Of a DNA stretch of 40,285 nt, positions 9,088 through 19,080 are shown one piece after another. Source of the DNA: Robiginitalea sp. (lineage in GTDB: Bacteria > Bacteroidota > Bacteroidia > Flavobacteriales > Flavobacteriaceae); NCBI GenBank assembly GCA_024638915.1, contig JAHEJJ010000027.1, forward strand, positions 1 to 40,285, written 5' to 3'. The stretch's first letter is position 1; the number at the start of each line of letters is the position of its first letter. A program made the position numbers and the translations under genes. The notes beneath the pieces were generated by a model. The model saw only the letters and a program-made list of their open reading frames with translations, was not told the DNA's origin and did not search any database.

Positions 9088-11619
9088 ATGGCTGAAGGAG
9101 AAAAGTTAATTCCCATTAACATTGAGGATGAGATGAAATCTGCCTACATTGACTACTCAATGTCGGTCATTGTGTCACGTGCCTTACCTGATGTTAGGGA
9201 CGGCCTGAAACCGGTTCATAGAAGAGTACTTTATGGCATGCACGAATTGGGTGTGCGTTCTAATAGTTCCTTTAAGAAATCGGCGCGTATCGTCGGGGAG
9301 GTTTTAGGTAAGTACCACCCTCACGGTGATACATCGGTTTACGATACCATGGTTCGGATGGCGCAGGAATGGAGTTTGCGATATATGCTGATCGACGGCC
9401 AGGGAAATTTTGGGTCGGTAGATGGAGACAGCCCGGCAGCGATGCGTTATACAGAGGCGCGAATGCGGAAGATCGCAGATGAAATGTTGTCGGACATCGA
9501 TAAGGATACCGTTGACCATCAACTGAATTTCGACGATTCCCTGCAAGAACCTACTGTTCTGCCTACCAGGATCCCCAACCTTCTGATTAATGGAGCGTCG
9601 GGTATTGCAGTTGGGATGGCGACCAACATGCCTCCGCATAACCTGTCTGAAGTGATCGATGGGACCGTTGCCTATATAGAAAACAATGCCATAGAAGTAG
9701 ATGAGCTAATCACCCATATAAAGGCCCCGGATTTCCCTACCGGTGGAATAATCTACGGTTACGATGGCGTAAAAGAGGCTTTTCATACGGGTCGTGGAAG
9801 AGTGGTGATGCGGGCGAAAGCCACATTTGAGGAATCGAATGGTCGCGAGAGTATTATTGTTACCGAAATCCCTTATCAGGTGAACAAGGCCGATATGATA
9901 AAGAAAACGGCTGACCTGATCAATGATAAAAAGATCGATGGTATATCGAACATTCGTGATGAATCGGATCGCAAGGGTATGCGCATTGTCTATATCCTTA
10001 AAAGGGATGCCATTCCGAACATCGTTCTGAACACCCTCTATAAGTACACGGCCCTGCAATCTTCCTTCAGTGTCAACAATATTGCGTTGGTCAAAGGACG
10101 GCCACAGCTGCTGAATATCAGACAGCTCATTCAATATTTCGTGGAACACCGGCATGAAGTGGTGGTTCGGCGTACGAAATTCGAATTGAAAAAAGCCGAA
10201 GACCGGGCCCATATCCTGGAAGGACTGATCATCGCCTCTGATCATATTGATGAAGTTATCGCTATAATCCGCGCATCGTCTAACGCTGAGGATGCCCGTG
10301 ATAATCTGATCAAGCGCTTTAAATTAACCGAAATACAGGCTAAGGCTATTGTCGAAATGCGGCTTCGCCAGCTCACCGGTCTGGAACAGGACAAACTGCG
10401 AACCGAATACGAGGAGATAAAAGTAAGGATCATCGATCTCAAAGATATTCTTGCCCGAAAGGACCGAAGGATGGATATCATCAAAGAAGAATTACTTGAG
10501 GTCAAGGAAAAATACGGCGATTTAAGAAGGTCCGAGATCAACTTCGCCGGGGGTGATCTAAGCATTGAAGATATGATCCCTGACGAGCAGGTGATTATCA
10601 CTATTTCTCACGCGGGTTATATCAAACGCACACCGTTGAGCGAGTACAAAACGCAACACAGGGGCGGGGTAGGGCAAAAGGCTTCTTCTACCCGAAATGA
10701 AGATTTCCTGGAACATCTATTTGTAGGTACCAATCACCAGTATATGCTGTTCTTCACCCAAAAGGGGAAATGCTTCTGGATGAGGGTGTATGAGATACCT
10801 GAGGGTAGTCGGACTTCAAAAGGACGTGCGATCCAAAACCTGATCAATATAGAGCAGGACGATAAGGTTAAGGCTTTTATTTGTACACAGGACCTCAAAG
10901 ATGAAGAGTACGTAAATAGTCACTATGTGATAATGGCCACCAAGAAGGGTACCGTTAAGAAAACTTCTTTAGAACAGTATTCCCGACCAAGGCAAAATGG
11001 AATTATCGCCATAAACATACGTGAAAGCGATGAACTGATTGAGGCCAAGCTCACTACCGGTACCAGTCAGATCTTCCTTGGGTTGCGCTCTGGAAAGGCG
11101 ATACGTTTTGAGGAGAGTAAAACCCGACCCATGGGGCGAAATGCCAGTGGGGTGAGGGGCATCAAACTGGCCGATGATGAGGATGAAGTAATCGGGATGA
11201 TCTCGGTTCATAATTTTGATGACGAGATTCTTGTGGTTTCTGAAAATGGGTATGGCAAGCGATCGAGTATAGACGATTACAGGATTACCAACAGGGGTGG
11301 CAAAGGCGTAAAAACAATTTCCATCACCGAGAAAACAGGCGGACTGGTGGCTATGAAAAATGTTTCGGATTCCGATGATTTGATGATCATCAATAAATCG
11401 GGTATCGCGATCAGAATGATTGTAGAGGATCTTCGTACGATGGGCCGGGCCACTCAGGGCGTAAAACTGATAAATATCAAGGAGAACGATTCCATCGCCG
11501 CTGTTGCCAAGGTGATGAAAGAGGAAGAAAATATCGATCAGTCAGAAATACTAGACATAGAAGTGGAGACGGAAGATGGCACGGCAATTGATGATAATGC
11601 TTCTGAAAAGGATGAATAA
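9088..11619 (+). CDS. gyrA: DNA gyrase subunit A
   Basis: Breakage-reunion subunit of the type IIA topoisomerase that introduces negative supercoils with GyrB. The 843 residues counted from ATG at 9088 begin [20 protein letters not shown], the usual flavobacterial start; an in-frame TTG at 9076 adds only MYFY and is less likely. The catalytic Tyr lies in AAMRYTE (about Y121). The quinolone region reads [10 protein letters not shown], with Thr at the position of E. coli Ser83 and Asp retained at the position of Asp87. A GyrA-box-like QHRGGVG precedes the C-terminal beta-pinwheel, and the tail is acidic. The next gene, 37 bp away, is probably co-transcribed. Confidence 0.96.
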   Translation: MAEGEKLIPINIEDEMKSAYIDYSMSVIVSRALPDVRDGLKPVHRRVLYGMHELGVRSNSSFKKSARIVGEVLGKYHPHGDTSVYDTMVRMAQEWSLRYMLIDGQGNFGSVDGDSPAAMRYTEARMRKIADEMLSDIDKDTVDHQLNFDDSLQEPTVLPTRIPNLLINGASGIAVGMATNMPPHNLSEVIDGTVAYIENNAIEVDELITHIKAPDFPTGGIIYGYDGVKEAFHTGRGRVVMRAKATFEESNGRESIIVTEIPYQVNKADMIKKTADLINDKKIDGISNIRDESDRKGMRIVYILKRDAIPNIVLNTLYKYTALQSSFSVNNIALVKGRPQLLNIRQLIQYFVEHRHEVVVRRTKFELKKAEDRAHILEGLIIASDHIDEVIAIIRASSNAEDARDNLIKRFKLTEIQAKAIVEMRLRQLTGLEQDKLRTEYEEIKVRIIDLKDILARKDRRMDIIKEELLEVKEKYGDLRRSEINFAGGDLSIEDMIPDEQVIITISHAGYIKRTPLSEYKTQHRGGVGQKASSTRNEDFLEHLFVGTNHQYMLFFTQKGKCFWMRVYEIPEGSRTSKGRAIQNLINIEQDDKVKAFICTQDLKDEEYVNSHYVIMATKKGTVKKTSLEQYSRPRQNGIIAINIRESDELIEAKLTTGTSQIFLGLRSGKAIRFEESKTRPMGRNASGVRGIKLADDEDEVIGMISVHNFDDEILVVSENGYGKRSSIDDYRITNRGGKGVKTISITEKTGGLVAMKNVSDSDDLMIINKSGIAIRMIVEDLRTMGRATQGVKLINIKENDSIAAVAKVMKEEENIDQSEILDIEVETEDGTAIDDNASEKDE

Positions 11620-11656
11620 ACGATAATAAACACTATTTTACTAATTTTATTTTACT

Positions 11657-12919
11657 ATGAAAACCAAATTCATAATTATACTAGCCATGGTATTCAGCCT
11701 GGCTGGTTATGCACAAAAGAATGAGATTAAGGCGGCAGAAAAAGCCTTGAAATCGGGTGACGCAGCAGCTGCAAAAACAGCTTTGGAGGCGGCATCTGGT
11801 CTGATTGCAGCCGCAGACGAAAGGACCCAGGCCCAGTATCACCTGACACGAGGAAAGATATATACTGACCTGGCTAAAAAAGGAGATGCTTCAGCTTTTG
11901 ATGTAGCAGTTCACTGTTTTAATGAAACCATCAGCGTTGAAGAGAAAAGCGGCAAAGAACGCTATTCTGATGAGGCCCGTCAAAACCTCACAGCACTCAC
12001 TTCAGATCTGATCAACGCGGCTGTGGAGGACAATACTAATAAAAAGTATAAGGAAGCAGCTGAAAAACTCTACATGGGATACAAGCTGAGTCCTAAAGAT
12101 ACTATTTACCTCTACTATGCGGCCAGCAGTGCCGTAAACGGACAACACTATGAAGAGGCACTTGCCTATTACGAAGAGTTGAAAGAAGTGGGTTATGATG
12201 GTAGTACCACGATCTACAAAGCAACCAATGTAGAGACCGGTGAAATTGAGGAAATGGAAAAGTTTCAACGAGACCTGATGATCAAGTCTAAGGAATACAA
12301 AGACCCTATTGACGAGAAATCCCCGTCAAAAAGGTCTGAAATTATCAAGAATATCGCACTTATCTACACTCAATTGGGGCAAGATGACAAGGCACTTCAA
12401 GCTTATGCCGATGCAAGAGCCGCATATCCTGATGATGTTAACCTAATCCTTAATGAAGCCAATTTGCATTATAAATTGGGCGATAAGGACAAGTTCAAGG
12501 TAATGATGGCAAAGGCGGCAGACATGGCCCCTGACAACCCTGATCTTCAGTACAATATCGGGGTAATCAATATGGAGCAAGGAAATCTTCAGGAGGCCAG
12601 AGCTGCCTATTTAAGGGCATTGGAGATCAATCCTGGCTATATCAATGCGCAGCTTAATCTATCCACCACTTATGTGAACGAGGGTAATGGCCTTATCGAT
12701 GAAATGAACTCTCTGGGAAGCTCCAGGGCAGATATCGCACGTTATGATGAATTGAAACAGAAAAAGGATGACCTCTTCCGAGAAGGCGCTAAGGTTCTTG
12801 AAGATGCCTTAAAGATGAATCCTGACAACCAGGGTATCCTCACCCAGTTGAAAAATATATATGGGGCTTTGGGGGATAATGATAATTTCATGAAAATGAA
12901 AAAGCTCCTGGGAGAATAA
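11657..12919 (+). CDS. Periplasmic tetratricopeptide-repeat protein
   Basis: A 420-residue exported protein. The signal peptide is MKTKFIIILAMVFSLAGYAQ, with likely cleavage after Ala18-Gln19. The mature part is helical TPR repeats, clearest in LIYTQLGQDDKALQAYADAR, YNIGVINMEQGNLQEARAAY and LEDALKMNPDNQGILTQLK. It probably acts as a protein-protein scaffold in the periplasm; no enzymatic motif is visible. It follows gyrA by 37 bp and ends at a strong terminator, so gyrA and this gene likely form one transcription unit. Partners cannot be read from the sequence. Confidence 0.85.
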   Translation: MKTKFIIILAMVFSLAGYAQKNEIKAAEKALKSGDAAAAKTALEAASGLIAAADERTQAQYHLTRGKIYTDLAKKGDASAFDVAVHCFNETISVEEKSGKERYSDEARQNLTALTSDLINAAVEDNTNKKYKEAAEKLYMGYKLSPKDTIYLYYAASSAVNGQHYEEALAYYEELKEVGYDGSTTIYKATNVETGEIEEMEKFQRDLMIKSKEYKDPIDEKSPSKRSEIIKNIALIYTQLGQDDKALQAYADARAAYPDDVNLILNEANLHYKLGDKDKFKVMMAKAADMAPDNPDLQYNIGVINMEQGNLQEARAAYLRALEINPGYINAQLNLSTTYVNEGNGLIDEMNSLGSSRADIARYDELKQKKDDLFREGAKVLEDALKMNPDNQGILTQLKNIYGALGDNDNFMKMKKLLGE

Positions 12920-12941
12920 ATAGATTCCTGCAAGTGAAAAT

Positions 12942-12972
12942 AAAACCCTGGCCAAAATGCCGGGGTTTTTTT
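12942..12972 (+). terminator. Rho-independent terminator after the TPR gene
   Basis: A 10-bp stem (AAACCCTGGC at 12943-12952 with GCCGGGGTTT at 12959-12968, one G-U pair) with a 6-nt loop, followed by a run of seven T (12966-12972). It also overlaps the stop codon of the convergent minus-strand gene, so it may act in both directions. Confidence 0.9.
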
Positions 12973-13723
12973 ATACGATCTTTTTGATCACCCGCAGCGG
13001 ATGAGAATAGAGACCTTTATCCCTGTTAAAGATTCCGGTATGATCAATACGATCGATCCGGACCTTACCATGAGAATGAATGATGAAATTGTCCTTCATA
13101 ATGATCCCTACATGTTCGATATTTCCATCCTTGTCGTCAAAAAAAGCAAGATCACCGGGCTCGCTTTCTTCGATAAAACTGAGCGATTCCCCTACCATTG
13201 CCTGGTCCGATGCCTGTCGCGGTAATCGGTAGCCATTGATCTTGTAAACCATCTGGCTCAAACCGGCGTCATCCACGCCGAAAGGCGTCTTACCACCCCG
13301 AAGAAAAGGTGCATGGAGATAGTACATCGCTATGGGGACGATATTAGACTTAGCACCGGTTCCGTTTAGGAAAGCGCCTTCGAACCGATGAGACAGCAGA
13401 GGAGCATTCGATACAGAGGAGCCCAGCAATACAGGGATCAACGCTTGATCCTTAGCTGAGGAATAACCCACAAGATCCGAGGCATACTTAGGGCTGTTGT
13501 TTTCCTCAATAGCATTGAACTGTGATTTATCGATTGGGAGGAATTGTTGATTTTCTACCCAGCCTTCGGTACCATCATAGATGATCCTGACCTTCGACCA
13601 GTATTTTCTAATCTCTATGATCTTAAAATGTTCCCCATAAAGTAGTTGGGTCAGCATTTCACTCGAGTTATCCGCCTGTGCTCGAACTGGAATTACACTA
13701 AGATGGCATATACCGTATGGCAT
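12971..13723 (-). CDS. NlpC/P60 (C40) family protein with SH3-like domain, catalytic Cys replaced
   Basis: A 250-residue protein with an N-terminal SH3-like region (about 1-65, VRAQADNSSEM..GTEGWVENQQ) and a C-terminal NlpC/P60 papain-like fold (about 130-250). Active relatives cut peptidoglycan stem peptides. The active-site segment reads GVDDAGLSQMVYK at about residues 149-161, where the family normally has D-C-S-G: the nucleophilic Cys position (152) is Asp here. The His of the EHVGII motif (about 204) remains, and IIHSHGKVRID follows. It may therefore be a non-hydrolytic binding protein or use altered chemistry. No signal peptide is visible. It starts 26 bp after the upstream thiolase stop and is probably co-transcribed with it. 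Confidence 0.82.
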   Translation of the reverse strand: MPYGICHLSVIPVRAQADNSSEMLTQLLYGEHFKIIEIRKYWSKVRIIYDGTEGWVENQQFLPIDKSQFNAIEENNSPKYASDLVGYSSAKDQALIPVLLGSSVSNAPLLSHRFEGAFLNGTGAKSNIVPIAMYYLHAPFLRGGKTPFGVDDAGLSQMVYKINGYRLPRQASDQAMVGESLSFIEESEPGDLAFFDDKDGNIEHVGIIMKDNFIIHSHGKVRIDRIDHTGIFNRDKGLYSHPLRVIKKIV

Positions 13724-13749
13724 AAACTTTTTTGGATCCCTAAAACCGA

Positions 13750-14925
13750 TCAGTCCCGCTCGAGGACTATGGCAGAAGCACCACCTCCACCATTACAGAT
13801 TGCCGCAGCGCCGATCCTGGCCTCGTTTTGAATCAATACGCTGATCAGAGTAATGGTTATCCGTGCCCCTGAGCAACCCAAAGGATGTCCCAGAGAAACA
13901 GCTCCACCATTGACATTGACATTCGAGTCGTTCAATCCCAATAGTTTGATATTAGCGAGACCCACCACGGAGAAAGCTTCATTGAACTCAAAATAATCTA
14001 CATCGCCTATATCGATTCCGGCCTTGGCGAGCGCCTTCGGCAAAGCTTTGGCCGGTGCGGTGGTGAACCATTTGGGTTCTTGTGCGGCATCGGCGAAGCT
14101 TCTGATCTTAACCAAAGGTGTAATATTCAACTCCCTGGCTTTATCAGCACTCATCAGCACTACTGCGGCGGCACCGTCGTTAATGGTCGAAGCATTGGCA
14201 GCGGTTACCGTGCCCTCTTTGCTGAATGCCGGGCGAAGGTTTGGAATTTTATCCATCCGAACATTTTTAAACTCCTCATCTTCTTCAACCAACAAGGGTT
14301 CTCCTCGTCGCTGAGGTACTTCCACTGCGATTACTTCGTCTTTGAATTTGCCCGATTTCCAGGCTGCCGCAGATCGTTCATAGGATTGAATCGCAAACTG
14401 ATCCTGGTCTTCCCTGCTGAAGTTGTACTCCGTGGCACAGGCATCTGCGCAGACGCCCATAGCGTGTTGGTCGTAGACGTCTACCAAACCGTCTTTTTGC
14501 ATCCCGTCTTCCATCTTTACCGGACCGAATTTATGAGGATTCCGCATATGGACATAGTGGGGGATCAGGCTCATGTTTTCCATGCCTCCCGCCACAACAA
14601 TGTCATTGTCGCCAAGGGCTATAGACTGGGCCCCTTGCATAATGGCTTTCATTCCGGAAGCACACACTTTATTAACCGTAGTACAGGGAACCGTATCCGG
14701 TATACCCGCATAAATAGCCGCCTGTCTGGCCGGAGCCTGTCCGGTACCTGCCTGTACAACGTTACCCATCAGCACTTCCTGAACAACGGCCGGATCAATA
14801 CCTGCCTTCTCCAAAGCACCTTTTATCGCTTTGGCACCAAGCTCCGGTGCCGGGATACCCGATAGTCCGCCCATAAAACTACCAATGGGTGTGCGTGCCA
14901 TCGAGACAATTACGACCTCTTTCAT
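13750..14925 (-). CDS. Acetyl-CoA C-acyltransferase (thiolase)
   Basis: Thiolase that condenses or cleaves acyl-CoA; the sequence looks like the acetoacetyl-CoA thiolase type. The 391 residues match the family. The acylated Cys is in NKVCASGMKA (C88), with NEAFSVVGLA near 315 and the GHPLGCSGAR catalytic His/Cys segment near 350. The C-terminal CNGGGGASA is also standard. First gene of a two-gene minus-strand unit with the C40 homologue. Substrate chain length cannot be read, so no gene symbol is given. Confidence 0.93.
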   Translation of the reverse strand: MKEVVIVSMARTPIGSFMGGLSGIPAPELGAKAIKGALEKAGIDPAVVQEVLMGNVVQAGTGQAPARQAAIYAGIPDTVPCTTVNKVCASGMKAIMQGAQSIALGDNDIVVAGGMENMSLIPHYVHMRNPHKFGPVKMEDGMQKDGLVDVYDQHAMGVCADACATEYNFSREDQDQFAIQSYERSAAAWKSGKFKDEVIAVEVPQRRGEPLLVEEDEEFKNVRMDKIPNLRPAFSKEGTVTAANASTINDGAAAVVLMSADKARELNITPLVKIRSFADAAQEPKWFTTAPAKALPKALAKAGIDIGDVDYFEFNEAFSVVGLANIKLLGLNDSNVNVNGGAVSLGHPLGCSGARITITLISVLIQNEARIGAAAICNGGGGASAIVLERD

Positions 14926-15053
14926 AAAATAATCTTAGTTAGAAGGATGTGTTAAAAATGTCAATGCGAAATTAATAAATTAAACTTCAACGAGGCCGGC
15001 TTACCACTTCTTAAGCGTTTAATTTTCTATTTTTGAAAAAGATAATACTCGAC

Positions 15054-17102
15054 ATGGGGAAATACCTGGACACCGTTTATAAAAATCAATCGCTGATTTA
15101 CAAATACTTCCTCTACTTTCTCACCGTTGGATGTATCGTTTTTTTCTTTCCCAGGGGAGGTATATTTAAATATGAATTTCAAAAAGGCAAACCCTGGCAA
15201 TATGAAAATCTATATGCCCCGTTTGATTTTACGATAAAGAAATCGGCGGAGGAGATCAGCCTGGAAGAACAAGAGATCGAAAGCCGTCATATTGATTATT
15301 ACATTTATGACCCGGCGATTGTTGTTGAAGTTCAGAAACTCTATGAGCAACAATTTGCCATTGTATTTTCTAAGGAGCGCTATTCCGCCTCACAATTGCA
15401 AAAGTTTGAGCGAGCCGCCCAGGAAATCCTGGATAATTTTTATCGATATGGATTGCTTGAGAATTCGCAGGACCGGACACAGAAAGATCAGCTTTATTTG
15501 GTGAAGAACAATGAGGCGATGCTCCTCGAAAGTTCAGAATTACCTGCTATTGTAGATGCGATAGAAAGGTTGTCTTCACTTTTAGCAGAGCAGTCCCTTA
15601 CGCGCTATGAAAACCAGTTCCGAAAATTGTTTTCTGATATTCTCAGACCTAATGTTCGATACGATGATGAACTCTCCAGGAAAGCCCTTGTTGAAGAGTT
15701 CTCTAAAATCTCGATGACAAGGGGTAGTGTAGATGAGGGTAAACTGATCGTAGCCAAGGGCGAGGTAGTGGAGGCCGAGAACCTGAAAATATTGAATTCC
15801 TTAAAAGCGGAGTATGAGTCGGAATTATGGGCGGAGAACAACTTTCTCTTTATACTCTCGGGCTACACCATCCTGGTAGCTTTGGTATTGATGATGCTGA
15901 TGTTGTTTTTGAAAAAATACAGGCCAGAAGTTTTTAGGAATAATGTCAAGGTGACCTTCATCTTCTTCAATATTCTATTGATGGTATTTATAACCACCCT
16001 TGTGGTGAAGTATAATGAAGCCTTTGTATTTGTAGTGCCGCTCTGTATTCTGCCTCTTATTCTAAAAACTTTTTTCGATGCCCGCCTTGGATTGTTCGTC
16101 CATGTGCTGACCGTGCTGATCCTTGGCTTCGTAGTGCCCAATAGCTTTGAATATATATTCTTGCAGATCATCGCGGGTATCGTCACTATTCTCACCGTAT
16201 CTGAGCTCTATAAAAGAGCAAACCTCTTTATTTCGGTCGGGCAGATTACCCTGATCTATATGGTGGGGTACTTTGCGTTTTATGTGATCCAGGAGGGTAC
16301 TTTAGACCAGATCAGCCTATATACTTTTGGTTTTTTCCTTCTCAATGGTATGATTACCTTATTTGCGCAACCTTTGATCTATGTCTATGAAAAGATCTTC
16401 GGACTTGTTTCCGATGTTTCACTGCTCGAATTATCGGATACGAATTCCCGTCTCTTGAAAGAATTGGCCAACAAAGCGCCGGGGACGTTTCACCATAGCA
16501 TGCAAGTGGCCAATCTGGCTGAAGCCGCAGCGAACGAGATCGGGGCCAATGCCATGCTGGTGAGGGTAGGGGCCCTGTACCATGATATTGGAAAAATGAA
16601 CAAACCCGCATACTTTACCGAGAATCAGGTAACCAATATCAACCCCCACGATGACCTGCAGCCAAGGGAAAGTGCCGGTATCATTATCGACCATGTGATC
16701 GAAGGGATAGAGATCGCCCGTCAGAACAGGTTACCTGACCGTGTGATCGATTTTATACGTACCCACCATGGTACCACCTATGTCTACTATTTCTACAAAA
16801 AACAACAGGATATTGGCGGAGATATTAAAGAGTCTGACTATCGCTACCCTGGTCCTATCCCATTTTCAAAAGAAACCGCTATACTGATGATGTCTGATGC
16901 CGTAGAAGCCGCTTCCAAAAGCCTCAATAATCCCACCTATAATATCATCGATGAATTTGTTGAAAAGATTGTAAGCGGACAGATGAACGCTCATCAGTTC
17001 CTCAATGCGAATATTACTTTTAAAGAGATTCAGTCGATAAAGAAGGTGCTAAAGCAAAAACTCACCAATATTTACCATTTAAGAGTAGAGTATCCGGAGT
17101 AG
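15054..17102 (+). CDS. 7TM-HD family phosphohydrolase, PgpH-like
   Basis: A membrane HD-domain protein of the 7TMR-HDED type; characterised PgpH relatives hydrolyse cyclic di-AMP. Numbered from ATG 15054 (682 residues), there is one N-terminal membrane helix (about 20-33), a large extracytoplasmic domain to about 260, about seven membrane helices (265-445), then the cytosolic HD domain with HHSMQVANLAEAA near 480, the metal-binding HDIGK near 510, and a THHGTT segment near 570. An in-frame TTG at 15033 adds seven residues. A TATTTTTG promoter-like -7 box (15028-15035) overlaps that TTG and favours the ATG. It is divergent from the thiolase. The c-di-AMP substrate is inferred from the family. 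Confidence 0.88.
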   Translation: MGKYLDTVYKNQSLIYKYFLYFLTVGCIVFFFPRGGIFKYEFQKGKPWQYENLYAPFDFTIKKSAEEISLEEQEIESRHIDYYIYDPAIVVEVQKLYEQQFAIVFSKERYSASQLQKFERAAQEILDNFYRYGLLENSQDRTQKDQLYLVKNNEAMLLESSELPAIVDAIERLSSLLAEQSLTRYENQFRKLFSDILRPNVRYDDELSRKALVEEFSKISMTRGSVDEGKLIVAKGEVVEAENLKILNSLKAEYESELWAENNFLFILSGYTILVALVLMMLMLFLKKYRPEVFRNNVKVTFIFFNILLMVFITTLVVKYNEAFVFVVPLCILPLILKTFFDARLGLFVHVLTVLILGFVVPNSFEYIFLQIIAGIVTILTVSELYKRANLFISVGQITLIYMVGYFAFYVIQEGTLDQISLYTFGFFLLNGMITLFAQPLIYVYEKIFGLVSDVSLLELSDTNSRLLKELANKAPGTFHHSMQVANLAEAAANEIGANAMLVRVGALYHDIGKMNKPAYFTENQVTNINPHDDLQPRESAGIIIDHVIEGIEIARQNRLPDRVIDFIRTHHGTTYVYYFYKKQQDIGGDIKESDYRYPGPIPFSKETAILMMSDAVEAASKSLNNPTYNIIDEFVEKIVSGQMNAHQFLNANITFKEIQSIKKVLKQKLTNIYHLRVEYPE

Positions 17103-17316
17103 AACTGTTTCATATATTTAAGCAGCAATTTCTTCTATTCTCATGAGGTTGTTTGCCGTATTTAATTAGTATATTTTCATTGAAAAGTTGAACACATGAT
17201 TCTATAACCTAATCAGTCAGCCATCAAAATACAGTAGAAATTTATCGCTTAAATAATCCTAAGCTGTTTTTAGTGGTAAAGTATTCTTGCATTTTGAATA
17301 TAAAGAATTATTGAAA

Positions 17317-18219
17317 ATGGTTCGTACCTTCATTTTCATCCTTCTCGCCATATTTTTAACTTCAAATTGCAAAGAATCTCCCGTGAATACACCAAAATAA
17401 ACACCATTCTTTGTGGGCACCTGTATCGAAGGCGAAAGTGAGGGAATCTATAAATATGCATTATTGGAAGACGCTGCAATACTACCATGAGGTTTGATGG
17501 CGACGGCAGAATATCCATCCTTCCTGGAAAAGAGTAAAGATGGCCAGCTGACAGAATTACTAGATGTGCAACAACACCAGGGTAGTGGGTCTACAAAGCG
17601 GCGGGAAGGTCCGCATGCACACTCCGGCTGGTTTAGCCCGGAAGGCGGATTAATTGCCGTGGATTTGGGTACAAACCAGTTATGGTTTTCCAAAATTGAT
17701 GAGGAAAAAAATCTTTTTGTTCCCAATGAGCCCGCCACATTTACCATGGAGGAAGGAGCTGGGCCCCGGCATATGGTTATCCATCCCGAGCAGCCTTGGA
17801 TCTATGTCGTTAATGAATTAACATCTTCTATTTCCCTTGTAAAACGTGATTCAGAATCCAACAATTACGGTATCGAACAAACAAAATCTGCTGTCCCCGA
17901 TGACTTTGCTGATCCGAACACCTGTGCAGACATTCATATTTCTACTGATGGCAGGTTCGTTTACGCTTCCAATCGCGGACACAACAGCATTGCCATTTTC
18001 TCGGTAGATCAAAAAAACGGTCAGCTCAAAGCCTTGGGCCATCAGGATGTTCAGGGCCAAAATCCCCGGAATTTTACGCTCTCTCCGGATGAGAATTTTC
18101 TATTGGTTGCCAATCAGACTACGAACAATATTGTCTCCTTTAAAAGGGACCAGGATACCGGGCAGATCGTAGTTGTACATCAGATTGATGCGCCTACAAC
18201 GGTGTGCCTGCTTTTTTGA
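17317..18219 (+). pseudogene. Decayed lactonase (7-bladed beta-propeller) gene
   Basis: A single reading frame starts at ATG 17317 with a lipoprotein-like signal (MVRTFIFILLAIFLTSNCKE) and continues with TPFFVGTCIEGESEGIYKYAL, a lactonase N-terminus. It then runs to TGA 18217-18219 through GPHAHS, GPRHMVIHP, CADIHIS, ASNRGHNSIAIF and NPRNFTLSPDENFLLVANQ, all typical of the YbhE-like/6-phosphogluconolactonase family. Two in-frame stops interrupt it (TAA 17398-17400, TGA 17488-17490). The first propeller blades seem shortened: SFLEKSKDG joins directly to QLTELLDVQQHQGSG, where intact relatives have about one to two more blades. The C-terminus ..PTTVCLLF looks complete. A re-start at 17494 would give a 241-residue fragment without signal peptide and with incomplete propeller, probably non-functional. 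Confidence 0.82.
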
Positions 18220-18395
18220 TGTAAATGTTTGGTCTAAAATCCTATGTGTTTCCCTAATTTGGGAAAGCTAATATTTCAAGTGAATTTATGGCGTCAATCC
18301 GTGAAATATCCTAATTTTAACGGTATCAAAAGTTGCCAGTTTATGGTGAATGATATTTTATCCAACTAAAGACATTTAATTTTAATTAAAGAATT

Positions 18396-18986
18396 ATGAA
18401 ATCACTTACAATTTTTACACTCAATTTATTCTTGTTTGCATTTCTTTCTCATTCTGTTTACGGCCAGGATATGGATAATAATCAGCCGCCTAAGGAAAAA
18501 TGGAACCTGGCAGCTACCGAGGGCACTGTCACTGAAATCAAAAAAGAAACACGTGAAATTACGCTCAAAGGACCGGATGGGGAACTGGTTACCCTTACAG
18601 CCGGTGATGCCGTGGAAAGGTTCGATGAAATTGCTGTGGGCGATGTAATTACCTTTGAATACTATACCTATATGAAGGCAGAGTTCCGTAAACCAACCAA
18701 GGAAGAACTTGCAGAGCCATTAATGGTACTGGCTGAAGGAGGTAAAGCACCGGAGGGAATGGACCCCGCCGCGGTGGTAGGAGCCGTAGTAAAGGCGGTT
18801 GTTACTGTAGAAATACTAAACCGGCCTAATATGTTGGCCACCGTTAGGGGCCCCAGAGGGAATTATATGACCATTGAAATGGAAGATGAAGCGCTGATAC
18901 AAAAATTACATATTGGCCAGGTGGTAATCCTTACTTATGCTGAGGCCATAGCCATATCGTTGACCAAAGAAAAAGCGATGGAATAG
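18396..18986 (+). CDS. Secreted protein with two OB-like/DUF-type repeats
   Basis: A 196-residue exported protein with signal peptide ending ..HSVYGQ (about residue 24). The mature part contains two related segments. The first has the pattern V-T-x-I, ITLKGPDGELVTL, then FDEIAVGDVITFEYY (about 40-90). The second has TVEILN, ATVRGPRGNYMTI, then LHIGQVVILTYAEAIAI (about 137-190). This layout matches small periplasmic proteins in many Gram-negatives in which a GPDG hairpin is followed by a K/I-x-V-G-D-x-V strand and YYEALA. Function is unknown. First gene of the accessory region; the 176 bp before it are AT-rich, and I see no clear promoter. Confidence 0.78.
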   Translation: MKSLTIFTLNLFLFAFLSHSVYGQDMDNNQPPKEKWNLAATEGTVTEIKKETREITLKGPDGELVTLTAGDAVERFDEIAVGDVITFEYYTYMKAEFRKPTKEELAEPLMVLAEGGKAPEGMDPAAVVGAVVKAVVTVEILNRPNMLATVRGPRGNYMTIEMEDEALIQKLHIGQVVILTYAEAIAISLTKEKAME

Positions 18987-19080
18987 GACTAATTGAATAC
19001 TTTCTTATGAGGTGGCGCCATTTGTAGTGATAAGAATTCGCTTGCAATGTACTGTCAAAAAACAAAACGGAGATTTAGAA

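Noticed and set aside
9317-9346. Thr at the GyrA position equivalent to E. coli Ser83, as in quinolone resistance
   Set aside because: The motif [10 protein letters not shown] keeps the Asp equivalent to Asp87, and Thr at this position is likely natural variation of the lineage; resistance cannot be claimed.
17494-18219. Intact 241-residue lactonase starting at 17494
   Set aside because: It lacks the signal peptide and first blades that are still recognisable upstream in the same frame, separated by stops; pseudogene is the better reading.
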